Shown here piece after piece: positions 34,087 to 45,449 of a stretch of 64,000 bases of DNA. A model generated the notes under the pieces. The model worked only from the letters and a program-made list of their open reading frames with translations. It was not told where the DNA came from and searched no databases. This DNA is from Stenocarpella maydis (lineage: Eukaryota > Ascomycota > Sordariomycetes > Diaporthales > Diaporthaceae), in NCBI GenBank assembly GCA_002270565.1, contig NQMI01000022.1, forward strand, positions 372,001 to 436,000. The letters run 5' to 3'. The position numbers were made by a program, and so were the translations under genes. Position 1 is the first letter of the stretch. Every line of letters begins with the position of its first letter.

Positions 34087-36164
34087 CTATCTTATCGGCA
34101 GCAAATAACTGTCTTTTACCTCCTCAAGCAGCACATGGCACGCCGCGCTGATTACGCGACTGTTTGTGGAGACCAGGCTCTGAGACAATAGCCAGCTCAT
34201 GACGCCGGAGGAGATGGACAGGGGGATCCTGTGACGAAATTGCAGAGAGATTGGGTAGCTCGACCGCTGGGCCCGGGCCGGCTCAGACACCCGCAGCGGC
34301 TTGCGCGTCTTGTGTATGTTGGTAAACTCAAACTGGGCCGGGGACATGGCCAACATGCTGTTGTATAGCAGGTAGAACACGGACGCCAGGAGCTGTGAGA
34401 CGTTGGCCAGGATGACGTTCGGGATGAGGCCCCAGGGGTCGTCCCTCGGGTAGGAGATACAGATGAAGGTGTAGTCGCGGAGCTCACCGAGCCCCATTGA
34501 TCAGTACGAGGACAGCGACGTGCTGATTTCTCGCGGCCCGAGGCTCGGGCCTGGCGTAAGCAAAAGGGCAGTCAGGGTCCCCAGGTCGACAAGGCTTCTA
34601 GAAAATACACGTCCAGGTCAGTGGGTTGCGAAGCCAGCGGCAGGTGGCTTCGATGACCTAGCCGACAAGAAAAAGGAACCATCGTTGGAAGCTGACGGCA
34701 TGCCTCCAGTGCCTTTGTTGCGGATACCACGGTCGAGGCCATCGTAGTCCAGTGGGGGGCGCCCTCGCGCGCATGATTTTCCACCTCCGAATCGGCCCCT
34801 GGAAACCACGCATCATCGCCATGCACATCCCTTCCGTTGTCTGATCGGGTTCTCTCATGAATGGCGCGATTGCATCCCCGAGCGTGTAGAGCGCCTGCTC
34901 GATTGGATGACACCGAGCCTCGGCCGCTGTGCTTGACGGCAGCCTTGCGGGCAGCAAGCCATATACTTACCATGACCAGCGCCTTGACAAGGTTGCATAC
35001 GGGACTTTTCCACAGTATCTAGGGGGAGTATTCCAGCTGGCAGCGCTCTCGGTCCACGGAGGCTGCTGGACCAGGCAGTGGTCGACTTGATAGTCTGGCT
35101 TTCCGACGGACCACTTGGTCACCGACGGGGGCGAAGATGTCGAGATCAACACCCCACGCCAGAAAGTGCCGTCCTTCACAGCCCACATGCTATTTGCCCA
35201 GTCGTCGTTCCTCGGGATCACAGAGACGTACAACAGAAGGCTGTCGGTAGGTGGATCCTGGATGACTTCGTTCTCGACGAAGGTGAAACCGTTTCCCTGC
35301 GGCGTGAAGTAGTCGCTGTAGTAATCGAAGCAAGCGGACACATTGAGCCGAATGTAAGGGACTTGGCCGTCCTTTACTTCCGCGTGCATTCCCCCGGATG
35401 ACTTTGGTATAATTTCTCGGCGGGTTGATCCGGCGTTCGTCATCCACGAACGTCCAGTCCCTGCCGGCTCGCTCTTCAGCTGCTGATACGCTGCAAGTTG
35501 TGCCGCTGAAAAAGGAGTTCTTGACCACAGAAATTGTGTAGTCGAATGAGCCTGACGACTGGAAGACGGTAGAGCTGTAGCTGAAATATTTGAGCTGTCA
35601 GAGTCCTGGCCAACGGATATTCTAATTCGTTTTATGCTCACTCACAGCATGTTTATTGGGAGAGACGTGATACTCAGTATGAACCCGGAAACACCTCTCT
35701 AGCCTTTGATGTATACAAGGTTCCGGGGACTGTGTAGTCCGATATCCAGCCAAGTCCCTCTTCCGTGAGCCACGTCGATGTCGGCCCGCCTTGGTGCTGA
35801 CTGGATCTGCATTCAGAAGTTCGAAGCCGAGAGCATCAGCGTCGATAAGAAACTGATGAGAAGAGTGTAGCCACAGGTTCAGCTTGCGGACCGTGCTACA
35901 GTCGCCTGTGTGTAAAACACCGACAGCTTCAACACTTGAATGTTCCAAGTTTGGATAAATCGTGAGACTGGGATTTATGACAAGGACGGTTGAGACAAGA
36001 GCAACCTGGGCGACCAGAGATCGACTCCTTTTCGACACCCGAGATTGTCCTTGTTTCCATGAAGCTCTTATATCGATGCTGAGGAGTCGAGCAGTAGGTG
36101 GGCTGTTGGAAGAGATGACCGCAGAGGCCGTAGAGCTGCCAAATTTGCGATTCATTTCACACAA
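34087..36164 (-). pseudogene. DUF6536 membrane-protein pseudogene
   Basis: Pieces of a fungal DUF6536 multi-pass membrane protein lie in order on the minus strand: SWKQG...SLVAQVALVSTVLVIN (TM1) and GVLHTGDCSTVRKLNLWLH; then, one frame over, LLISFLSTLMLSASNF-stop-MQIQSAPRRADID and GTWLDIGLHSPRNL; then FDYTISVVKNSFF, DYQVDHCLVQQPPWTES, LYTLGDAIAPFMREPDQTTEGMC; and finally DPWGLIPNVILANVSQLLASVFYLLYNSML with the C-terminal TM region. A frameshift near 35857, in-frame stops at 35813-35815 and 35699-35701, and further frame changes show the gene is dead. The family's molecular role is unknown. Confidence 0.8.
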
Positions 36165-36437
36165 TCAATCTGGATCACCAAAGGCTGACACATGGCGAAA
36201 AGTTCGCTGCATATTTTGCTGGACTTGCCGACTCTTTCCTACAGAACGAGGTCGAATAGTAGTTTATGTGTCAGGTCCCGAAAGAACATGTACACAAGAT
36301 TGAGTAACCAAAAGGGCAGTTGAAACTCTTTTTCAAGTGTTTGGATCGTTATTGCGTGGATTAGAGAAAAGCTTGGTCTGTTTTGGAAATTAAGCTGAGG
36401 ACAGCTCCTGATGCCAGGTGAGATTGATATGCACATT

Positions 36438-37370
36438 TCAGCCTCCCGCGCTGCCTCCAACCAGCGAAGGCTTGATGCGGACAAAGTAGATGTTCGGAAT
36501 CGCAATATCAATACCCGCTCCAAGGTCGATGTTGTCCCAGAAGGATTGGATCTGCATGACGAAGAAAAACTCTTCGCCTTGCCGCCGAGGGTTATCGACG
36601 ATGTATGGCGGGCCAGAACGGGGAAGATTTCCAGACCTTCAAAGTAAAGACGATCTGTTCCGGCACTATCCGAAAACCGGTCGACTGAGGCAGCCTCGAG
36701 CAAGAAAAACATATTTCTTGGGACCTGGACGGGGTAAAGTGCACTTCACTCCTGGACGGAAAATTGCGTTCCAGACAGGGTCGAGAGACCGCAGTCTTCG
36801 TAGCGCGGCGGTGACTGGCTCGACCGCTCCGACTCGCAGGGCAATGACGATAAGCATTGTAAAAGCCTCTGCGGACATCATGATATTTGATAATTCGTTG
36901 CCCAACACCAGGCCCATCGCCGTCATGGCTGGATAGGGATTAAGGGATTCGCTATGACTACCGAGAAACACAATGTCGTGACGTGGATTGAAATGGGTAT
37001 CCGCCAGCCCTAATCTTTGAAGCCAGGGGGTGTTGAGGTTGCTCTTCTCTATCATCTCGAGCGTGATTCTCCGACTGCGGTGGGAGGTTGCGAGGAGGCT
37101 GGAAACATGTTCAATCTCGAAAAGACACGAGAGGTTAGAAAAGGGCCAACCTATCCTAGCGTTGATATTCCCCAGGTTCAAAACCTCGTGTGAAAAGCTC
37201 ATGGACGGCGCGTCGTCGACCCGCAGAAGTGCGATTCGTGGGGTGTGGTGGCCGGACGGAAATGCGAACTCCCACACCTTGATTTGTAGCTCTATAGGCA
37301 TCTGGAGAAAGCACGTAAATGTGTGTCCCTCCACGTCATCGTGGGAGAAATGTGCACCTTGAGATGGCAT
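36438..37370 (-). pseudogene. 2EXR-domain protein, internally disrupted
   Basis: The N-terminus has the 2EXR pattern FTCFLQMPIELQIKVWEFAFPSG...PRIALLRVD, found in many fungal proteins of unknown function. The frame from 37370 is open through SLLATSHRSRRITLEM, FNPRHDIVFLGS and YVFLARGCLSRPVFG, then meets TAG at 36666 and TGA at 36639. The same frame afterwards resumes as credible protein (SGPPYIVDNPRRQGEEFFFVMQIQSFWDNIDLGAGIDIAIPNIYFVRIKPS) to TGA at 36438. The few codons in between read better in another frame (DSAGTDRLYFEGLEIFP). Two small compensating indels are more likely than an intron, because no GT..AG pair fits the phase. Confidence 0.6.
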
Positions 37371-37850
37371 TCCGTATGCTGTTGATTGTCAGTAAGTTTG
37401 GGTGCGTGCCGGGGGGGGGGGGGGGAGAATTGAGTGAGGTGTTTACAAGGAGAGGGCATTTTAATTTAGTGAATGATGCAATTGCCTCTTCTCCCTATAA
37501 GTAACTACTCAAGATCTGACCAATAGCCTTTTGCTGAAACTCGGCAACAAATGCATTGCAATGAGTATTTGGAAGCTCAATGCACAGCTGCTAACAGTGC
37601 TATTGTTCACGAGGATATTTTAGTCAGGTCCATAACAAAGGCACTCTTGAGAACACAGCTTGGTAAAACCTAGGAACGTACCTAGGTGTGGTATTGTCAG
37701 AGTTGTCCCTGCGTTAGTCTGAAATACCTAGCTACCCGGGAACAAAAGTCTTTGTACTCAGTTTGCATTTGTTGGTTGTCTGCATACTGCCAAGAAGTCC
37801 AGACAAGGGCATTGAGGAGCTGGCGACATAGCCACTGCGATATTTGTGAA
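37371..37850. other. Intergenic region with G tract
   Basis: Contains an uninterrupted G homopolymer near 37412-37426 and a TACCTAGG half-palindrome near 37679. No gene seen. Confidence 0.5.
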
Positions 37851-39026
37851 CTATTCCGAAACAGGCTCAAGGTGCCTCTTGAGGTAGACAAAATCCCCTG
37901 TCAAGGGATCCATGATGGTGGCGTAATGTGTGGACTCGTTGGTTATCGGCCATGCCTCCACCCACTCGATCAATTGAGACTCTGTCACGCACATGAACGG
38001 GTCTGAGTCGCCACTATCGGCATTCTTTCTACGGCGTCGTTGAAATGCTGCCTCGGCCTTCCTCCATTTCGATTCTATGCACTCTTTTCTGTCTTGGGAT
38101 TCTTCGACCATCTCACGCATGCCAGTCACGGCAAGCTTGGCGTTATCACTCCTACTCATGCTGCCAGGGTTCTCGTCGCAGCTGGTGTCGTGGTTGGTGA
38201 TGACGATGAATGATGAGGAGGTGCTGGTGTGCGCAGACACGCGGTCCTTTTCCATCACCAGAGTCTGATCACCGTTGCTGAAAGTTAGATAGGCAGCGGT
38301 TGAAGGTAATGGTGGCAGTCGTCGCTGGATAGAGGTGAGTGTGTCAAAATCCCGGTGGCTATAACTGTTGGGAGGAAGGAGGATGCTGCGCAGGGTAGAG
38401 CTTATGGATGGCCTCCGTCCCAGGAGAACAAGGAGCCGGTGATACTGGAAGCGTAGGTTGGAAACTCGGGAGTGGCTGTCGTTGTGATAAGGGCGGAAGT
38501 TGAGCGACATGCTCAGGCCCGGCCTGACAGCAGTGAGCGCGCCGACAAAGCCGACGTAGGTGATGGACCGGGCGATGACGGGCCCGTCAGGATCCGTCAC
38601 GAAATTAAGCTGGACCACGATCTCACGGAGGGGGTCCATCGCCCAGTCCAACGTCCGAAAGTGCAACATCCGGGTCTGCGTGCCGCCGGTGGCTCTGCCC
38701 ACGTGCATTTTAGCCCTCGCCCCGCCGCTTGTGCACCCCATGAAGAGGTCCAAGAGCGTATTTAGACAGACGAGCAGGTAGATGTCTAGCCCACTAGCCT
38801 CGCTGATGCCTCTGATCTCCTCGGTCTGTTCCTTGCTGTATAACCGCCTCAGCAGTATCTTTGCGACCCGAGTCGTCGCCCTTGGCGGTAGACCAAAGCC
38901 GGCGACTACATCTTCAAACAGGTCGGTCAGATGCGGGATCTTATGACGGAAGTCTTGCACGAGCTCACAATATCTCTGGGCTGGCGGACGGGACAAGTCA
39001 ATTCTGTAAATGGGTACTTGATCCAT
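37851..39026 (-). CDS. Acid ceramidase / NAAA-like amidohydrolase
   Basis: A 391-residue protein of the Ntn-hydrolase family that includes acid ceramidase and N-acylethanolamine acid amidase, cleaving fatty-acid amides. Start MDQVPIYRIDLSRPPAQRY is the NAAA-beta N-terminal motif. The self-cleaving nucleophile is predicted to be Cys98 in LFMGCTSGGAR, where the family has xCTS. HFRTLDW corresponds to the RNLDW active-site strand, with Thr in place of Asn. TYVGFVGALTAVRPGLSMSLNFR is the following conserved beta region. There is no signal peptide, unlike lysosomal homologues, so a cytosolic location or a misplaced start is possible. Upstream and downstream neighbours are unrelated. Confidence 0.78.
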   Translation of the reverse strand: MDQVPIYRIDLSRPPAQRYCELVQDFRHKIPHLTDLFEDVVAGFGLPPRATTRVAKILLRRLYSKEQTEEIRGISEASGLDIYLLVCLNTLLDLFMGCTSGGARAKMHVGRATGGTQTRMLHFRTLDWAMDPLREIVVQLNFVTDPDGPVIARSITYVGFVGALTAVRPGLSMSLNFRPYHNDSHSRVSNLRFQYHRLLVLLGRRPSISSTLRSILLPPNSYSHRDFDTLTSIQRRLPPLPSTAAYLTFSNGDQTLVMEKDRVSAHTSTSSSFIVITNHDTSCDENPGSMSRSDNAKLAVTGMREMVEESQDRKECIESKWRKAEAAFQRRRRKNADSGDSDPFMCVTESQLIEWVEAWPITNESTHYATIMDPLTGDFVYLKRHLEPVSE

Positions 39027-41881
39027 GGCGTGTGGTACCTAGGCTCTGTGGTGATGGAGACGTGCTGCTACAAATGTACTGGGAAACAATGACAGTCCAT
39101 GTGGACTGAGTCAATATCATAAGGTTGAGACCATCCAAGGACCAGTGACACAAGCTACGCAGTTTGAGCTGAACGGTGGTTTAGGCAGCAGTTGCACGTG
39201 ACCTGCCGTGCCAGACATTTGCCTCGCTTGCAACACAATTAGCTCCCATGCAGCTGCCGGTATCGACAGGTCAAGTTGCCGATGTACATCACGTTTTATC
39301 TGTGCAAGAGCTACCAGTTCAGCTGTATCAGAAACAACCATCACCTGCCCATCGGGTTGTTGCGCCTTCGTCGGCAAGATGCAAGGCGAGGGAGGTCCTC
39401 GCGATGCGGGACTACCAGTTGCGGTCTTGGATGCTACACAATGTACCCGTTACAGGAGCCAGGTCCGCTTCGTCAGGATTGATACTAATTCCGCAGCCCC
39501 GACGCACGCTTACGGAGGTCCCGATTTGCCAAATAGTTTCTTGTTCTAACTTAGGCCTCCATGATGCATGCAATTGGCAGCTACGGGACGTTTTAAGGAT
39601 TTGATGGTCGGCGCAAGACTGACTAGGAGAAGGAGCATGAATCTCCCCACCAAGACTCCCGTCCCTTCTGGCCGGAAAGAGGCTAGAGGGATTCTTTCTT
39701 TTATCCACGGAGTGTCCCGTCGGACTCGTTGCGTTGCTCGGCCCGCTCATTAACTAGTTGTTCTTGGCACCTTCACTGCCCCCGCCATGCTTGATGAAGG
39801 CAACTGTACCATAGATTACTACCAGTGTGTCTGGTCCTTGGGGTATACAACATTTGTGATTCGAATTTGCCAAGTGCGCGGTATGAAAATCACATTCGCC
39901 GTTTACAGATGTCGTGTTGCCGCTGGCGTCTAGTCGTGCCTGGATTACTCCAGGTCCACGTTTGCAGACTGTCTAGGTGGGTGTGGTTGTGGAAAGAATG
40001 AAGGTATTCACGAAGAAAAGGCATCTTCACTCAGCCAGGTGTCGGGGACTTAGAACATGGCGAAAAAAGAGTAGACTGGTTCCGAGCAACGCCCCGGACA
40101 ATGAGCTCCAGCGGCTTCTACGCCTGCCCTGGAGAAGAATGACAAACTACGCCGGGTAACAATACACAACATCACTTACCTTACCCCTTCATCTAATCAA
40201 GGGAGGTACATGTGTCAAAGACATTCTCTACGATTCCCCCTCAACCCATTACGACTGCTGCCAAGCTCCTGCGCCTACGCAATCTTCCATCCCACTCTGA
40301 GCATTGACCACCACCCTTGCCCCGAGGTTCTTACATTGCAGTTCTCTTGGAGAGAAAAAGAATTCTAATGTCTAACGATACATGTGAGGCATAAACTGGA
40401 GCAATACCAAGAGCAGGAAATGCACTGCCATGACACATGTAGTCAGTCAAACCCTAGTACAGGGGGCTGGTTACTGCAACACTATGACGCGGTATTCCTG
40501 GGCACCGGTGGATATACCTCGGTTCCATCGCCTTCTTGCCACGAGGCTGTTGGGGACTCATTTTGCTCCCATGGCGATGGCTCACTGACCATCTTACCGA
40601 CATGCAGAATGAGCTGCATCAGGCCATGGAAGCAACGCGTAGTTCCGTGCCTTTGATAACATGGCGATAGTAGTTCTAACTTCTCGTGGCCTTGGTCAGC
40701 CATTTTGGGCAGGTTTAGTGAGGTTGATCTCCAACTACTGGGTATACTTAGGTAATTTCTTCTCCACGCGGCAGCCATCATCCGGCCCACCCAGGATAAA
40801 CAATTAAGCATACAGCATACCTGTCATAAAGTCGTATACCCCCCAGTTTAAAGAAAGCTATTAACCACCCCGCTATACAGGCCCTCTATACTACAGAGCC
40901 CGTCTATGCTATGGACTCGCGCTATGCTATAGGGCTTAGAGGGTTGCAGCCGCTGGACAGGGCTGAACAAGGCTTAGAGGGGGGCTGCAGAGTCCCTGAG
41001 CTCTTTCGTCTTTGAGGGGCGTCTTCCTCTTTGAGGGACAAGTTCCTCCTCCCAGAGGGATATTTCCTCCCAGTGGGCCCCCCTTTCCCCCAGAGCCGCC
41101 AGGATACTCATCGCAAGTACTTCGGTTCACCCCGTCTGTGCTTATCCCGATGCATTTGTTTCCCCAGAGCTCCGCAGCCTTCCTCTTAGCTAGCCAGCAA
41201 TGGTAGTATAGACCCCCCTTGTCAATTAGAGGAAGCGCAGTGGACTAGACAGTCTTCCCCCCCACCGGGGGGGGGGGCAAGCACGACAAAGAAATGGTGA
41301 AGCGTACTCGCGGCTACAATGACGCTGGCTTGTATGGAATTTCTCGACACTCTTCGCTTCTCTCGCAGCACACACCATTTTACCTTTCCCCCGGTCTTCG
41401 TCCACTTTTCTTCGGCATATATCATGGTACCGATCTAAGCCATGTCAGTGCTGATTTCATTAATGGAGATATAGCCGGAGACCAATCCGTTCAAGGCCAT
41501 GGATCTCCTTTTTTTTGTTTTGCCGCATTACCATCACATTTGTGATCGGTCATATGTCTGTCGCCTGAAGCAGGGATTACAAGGGTGACCGGTGGGCCAT
41601 CAGGACTTACAGCTGTATGGAGTACTCTTCCCTCTACATTCGGGTTGGAAATCGGTGTTACCGAATGAGGAGGGTGACATTGGAAATATACAACATGGGG
41701 TGGGTACGTTTGCGATGTCTACCGTTGGTAGGCCTCATCCAAAATATAGTGACCCACTTGTAGTGATCAACTGCTTATACAAAAGGGACCGCGCCGCAAC
41801 CTTCAAGGGCTGTATCTGTTCATCAGCACATCCATTCAGTCTCTTCTAGAAAAGGCTTTGTCATTCTTTTGCCTCCTCAGG
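39027..41881. other. 2.9 kb gene-free region
   Basis: Apart from short ORFs nothing is recognisable. Features seen: a TACCTAGG half-palindrome near 39036, a patch of short repeats (CTATGCTAT, CTTAGAGGG) at about 40880-40985, Pu/Py-biased sequence at 41005-41090 and a G tract near 41266-41275. The last few hundred bp should hold the feruloyl-esterase promoter. Confidence 0.45.
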
Positions 41882-43465
41882 ATGCTGTCACTCGTTCTTC
41901 TCGGCGCCATTGCGCAAGTGGCTTTTGCTGCTCCGCTCAACACCACTGCTGATTTCCAACAGCAGTGTTTTTCCTTCGCAAACACTATCACCATTCCCGG
42001 GGCAGCTTCCTACGCGACCGAATTTGTCCCGGCTGGTACTGCGCTGCAGTTCCCCGGTGCCGACCCCAGCTGTGGCATAAACTCGCAGACCGTCACCGCA
42101 GATCTCTGCCGCCTGACTGCCCAGATCGCGACCTCGTCACGCTCTGGGATCAAGTTTGAGGCATGGCTCCCACATAACTGGACAGGCCGCTTCCTCAGCA
42201 CTGGAAACGGTGGCCTGGGCGGCTGCATCCAGTACGCGGATCTCGACTACGCCGCCTCGCTTGGCTTTGCTGCTGTCGCCACTAACAACGGCCACGACGG
42301 CATGAGCGGAGCTGCCTTCCTTAACAACCCCGACGTGGTCGAGGACTTCGCCTACCGCGCCCTCCACACTGGTGTTGTCGTTGGTAAGGATGTCAGCAAG
42401 GCGTTTTATGGCAAGGTCCACACCAAGAGCTACTACCTCGGCTGCTCTACTGGCGGCCGTCAGGGCATGAAAGAGGCTCAGACGTTCCCAGAGGACTTCG
42501 ACGGTATCGTCGCTGGCGCTCCGGCTATGGCGTTTAATAACCTGACATCTTGGAGCTGCCACTTCCTGCCCCTCACAGGACTTGAGGGATCGGACACCTT
42601 CATCCCCATGTCGATGTGGACTACCATTCACGACGACATCCTGAAGCAGTGCGACGAGCTCGACGGCGCGGCCGATGGTATCCTCGAGTTCCCCGACAAG
42701 TGCGACTACAAGCCCGACGGACTGCTCTGCGGCGGCGGAAACACCACCAACTGTCTCACCGCCAAGCAGGTCGAGACCCTCCGCGCCATCTACCAGCCTC
42801 TCCTTGACGCTTCCAACAACCTAATGTACCCCAGGCTCAACCCGGGCACCGAACTTACCGGTGCTCCTCAGACATACCTGGCTGGCCGCCCCTTTAGCGC
42901 CTCCGACTGGTTCAAGTACGCCATTTTCAACGACTCGAACTGGGATCCTGCCACTATCAAACCCGCCGACTACGTCCTGTCAGCGTCCCTGAACCTTTTC
43001 AACATTGAGACCTTTGACGGCGACCTCTCAGGCTTCCAGAAGCGCGGCGGCAAGCTCCTGCACTACCACGGCCTCTCCGACGGGGTGATCTCGAGCGAGA
43101 ACTCCCCCCGATACTACGAGCACGTCTCCCAGACCATGGGGCTCGAGCCGGCGGCCCTCGATGAGTTCTACCGCTACTTCCGCATCTCGGGCATGGCCCA
43201 CTGCAGCGGCGGCCCTGGCGCCACTTTCATCGGTAACAAGGCGGCGACTGTTTCGACCTTGAGCCCTGATGAGAACGTTCTCATGGCTATCGTCCGCTGG
43301 GTCGAGGAGGGCGTGGCCCCGGACACGATCATGGGCACCGCCTACGTAAATGGCAACAAGGCTGCTGGCGTCGACTTCAAGCGGAGGCACTGCCGCTGGC
43401 CACGCCGCAACGTCTTCCAGGGGGGAGACTTCAAGGACGAAAATGCCTGGGCTTGTGTCGAGTAA
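41882..43465 (+). CDS. Feruloyl esterase B / tannase family, secreted
   Basis: A 527-residue secreted serine esterase releasing ferulic or related phenolic acids from plant cell-wall polysaccharides. I chose ATG 41882 because MLSLVLLGAIAQVAFA is a clean signal peptide; the frame upstream has only a TTG. Family marks: the nucleophile in YLGCSTGGRQGM (Cys188-Ser189), Asp400 in GLSDGVIS and His440-Cys441 in GMAHCSGGPG, i.e. the CS-D-HC motif in which a disulfide ties Ser and His neighbours together. The lid calcium site is visible as DELDGAADGILEFPDKCD (about 258-275). The C-terminal RRHCRWPRR is normal for the family. Whether it prefers feruloyl or tannin esters cannot be told from sequence. 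Confidence 0.93.
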   Translation: MLSLVLLGAIAQVAFAAPLNTTADFQQQCFSFANTITIPGAASYATEFVPAGTALQFPGADPSCGINSQTVTADLCRLTAQIATSSRSGIKFEAWLPHNWTGRFLSTGNGGLGGCIQYADLDYAASLGFAAVATNNGHDGMSGAAFLNNPDVVEDFAYRALHTGVVVGKDVSKAFYGKVHTKSYYLGCSTGGRQGMKEAQTFPEDFDGIVAGAPAMAFNNLTSWSCHFLPLTGLEGSDTFIPMSMWTTIHDDILKQCDELDGAADGILEFPDKCDYKPDGLLCGGGNTTNCLTAKQVETLRAIYQPLLDASNNLMYPRLNPGTELTGAPQTYLAGRPFSASDWFKYAIFNDSNWDPATIKPADYVLSASLNLFNIETFDGDLSGFQKRGGKLLHYHGLSDGVISSENSPRYYEHVSQTMGLEPAALDEFYRYFRISGMAHCSGGPGATFIGNKAATVSTLSPDENVLMAIVRWVEEGVAPDTIMGTAYVNGNKAAGVDFKRRHCRWPRRNVFQGGDFKDENAWACVE

Positions 43466-44309
43466 GGTGAGATTTGGAGAGTTCTTGGGCCAATTGGAAA
43501 CCTGAAGCAACTTGGAAAACTTCCCATTTGAGTTCTGAAAATATCTTGAAGGCATTTCATGCATATAGGCATTAGGTACATAGTCTTGGAGTACTGTTTA
43601 ACATTACAATATATACAAGTTTGAGATCGTTGATAGGGTCTACAAGGCTTGTCGGACATTGCCGGAGCTGATACAACAAATTTCGAGGTTACAAGTAGCG
43701 CATGACTATCGTAGACGATGAAAGATACTTAGACTGGTGATTTTAAGCGTAACAAAAGGTGACTCAAGTGCTTGTGCTAGCATGGATGCTATTTGTATAT
43801 ACTTGGCCTCGTCCCCGCTTGAGTCCAATCAAACGCATCGTACCTAGGTATGAGATGCGTACACAGCCTTGCAGGAGTCATTCGACTTTCATCTCAAAAG
43901 TGCATGCAATTATGGCTCAGCACCAATTAATGATGTCCGGCCTCAAGATGATGGCTCGGTCATGCGTTTCTGACTAGTTCAATGTCATCTCGGCTACAAG
44001 CTACTCAAACGGAAGACAAGCCCAGGACTGAACATACAGTCTAGCAAGTCGCTCAATTGACAGCTAGACTAGATTTGCTTGTGCATGTTCGAGACGATAA
44101 TTTCCATTTGTGCTAAATTCCTACAACCAATCACCGTCGAGCGATAGCCATTACTGATGGTGAATCCTTCGGTAGCCTTAGGGCCCTGTCCCTAAGCGTG
44201 AGCTGCGTGACAGGGCGCTTTCTTACCGTATTTATAAACAGCTTTTCTCATTCTCCATGGTCACCCTCATCTGACACTTAAAAAGATTCTACTAACCAAT
44301 TGGATCGAA
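43466..44309. other. Intergenic region
   Basis: Holds a perfect TACCTAGGTA palindrome at 43841-43850 and, near its right end, a TATA-like box. No gene seen. Confidence 0.5.
44229..44238 (+). promoter_or_regulatory. TATA-like box of the DUF302 gene
   Basis: TATTTATAAA lies about 72-81 bp upstream of the ATG at 44310, a good distance for a fungal TATA element. Confidence 0.4.
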
Positions 44310-44879
44310 ATGAATCGTCTTCAGCTGTTCTCAGCATGGTCGTGTCTGGTCTTGTTGGTTTCCTCTGGCGACACAACTGCATCACCAGATCATGTGCAAT
44401 CCACCAAGATCGTTAAAATCGAGCACACAACGATACTCTGCAACCGCACATTCGACGACACCCGCTCCGCGCTGGAGAGTTCCATACCCCCCATCAACAC
44501 AACGTACTCGACGCTTCTCGCCGCCGGTGACGTCGCCGGGGCGCTCCTGGCCCTGCAGAGCCTTACCGTGCTCAACACATTCGTCGTCCCGCCCCGGAAC
44601 TTTGGCAAACTGCTTCTCACGCTCAACCGGACCGAAAAGGCCGTACAGTATGAGATCGGAAACCCCTACACTGCCACGCGGATGAACTCCTTCGAGCTGG
44701 GGATCTCGCTCTACGCGCCGGTCAGGGTGCTGCTGAGGGAGGAGGGCGGAGTCGCCATGTTCGAGTATGACAGGCCGCGGAGCATCATGGGCCAGTTCGG
44801 CAATGAGGGCGTGGACGAGATAGCGCAGGAATTTGACCGGAACCTCACGGCCCTGCTGATGAATGCCGCGGGCTGGTGA
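44310..44879 (+). CDS. Secreted DUF302-domain protein
   Basis: A 189-residue single-exon protein. MNRLQLFSAWSCLVLLVSSGDTTA is a signal peptide. The C-terminal two thirds has the DUF302 (TT1751-like) alpha/beta fold pattern: KAVQYEIGNPYTATRM, LYAPVRVLLREEGGVAMFEYDRPRSIMGQFG, and the terminal helix VDEIAQEFDRNLTALL. The function of DUF302 is unknown; bacterial members may bind small ligands. Three N-glycosylation sequons (NRT, NTT, NLT) fit secretion. Good TATA at 44229. Confidence 0.75.
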   Translation: MNRLQLFSAWSCLVLLVSSGDTTASPDHVQSTKIVKIEHTTILCNRTFDDTRSALESSIPPINTTYSTLLAAGDVAGALLALQSLTVLNTFVVPPRNFGKLLLTLNRTEKAVQYEIGNPYTATRMNSFELGISLYAPVRVLLREEGGVAMFEYDRPRSIMGQFGNEGVDEIAQEFDRNLTALLMNAAGW

Positions 44880-45449
44880 TCGATGGTGGAGACTGCTTGA
44901 CTTGGGACCTAGTCACGCACCAACGTAAAGTGGTGCGTGTCATTGTAGGGCCCTCGGAACGATAATGTCACAAACGTCATCGGGTTGCAGGAGCGCTTTG
45001 ATCCTCTCTTTACCAGCACTGAAACTCATCTGCAGGAATATTACACAGGTGTCCTTTGGTTAACGTCTTACCTATGTAGTATCGTATGGTCCGCAGGGCA
45101 GATGATAACACTTAGAATAGTAACTTGGGGAGCGGCAGAATACTAATTTTGCTATCATACCTAGGTAGACACTGTTAACGGAGGAGTGGTATCGTCTCAC
45201 TTCAGTCCGTTGGGATACACATTTAATGAGCTACATGAATTGATATTAAACGACCTGTAAGCATCATCAGGAGTAGCTGATAACACAGTGAAATTTGCTG
45301 CTCTTTGCTTTCCTCACTTTGGAAATGAGTGGATTACGCCGTCATTCAATCATCTCCTCCCATCCACTGCCTGTGGACTTCATCGATAATCGGCTACTCC
45401 AGCTTCCGGGGAGCTCCTCATTCAAGGAGAATTCGAGGGAACCCACTAT
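44880..45449. other. Intergenic region
   Basis: Contains the third perfect TACCTAGGTA palindrome at 45158-45167. No gene recognised; the upstream part of the NTPase fragment, including any P-loop, cannot be found here. Confidence 0.45.

Noticed and set aside
40880..41290. Possible transposon remnant with short repeats
   Set aside because: CTATGCTAT and CTTAGAGGG repeats are too short and I found no matching inverted ends or target duplication.
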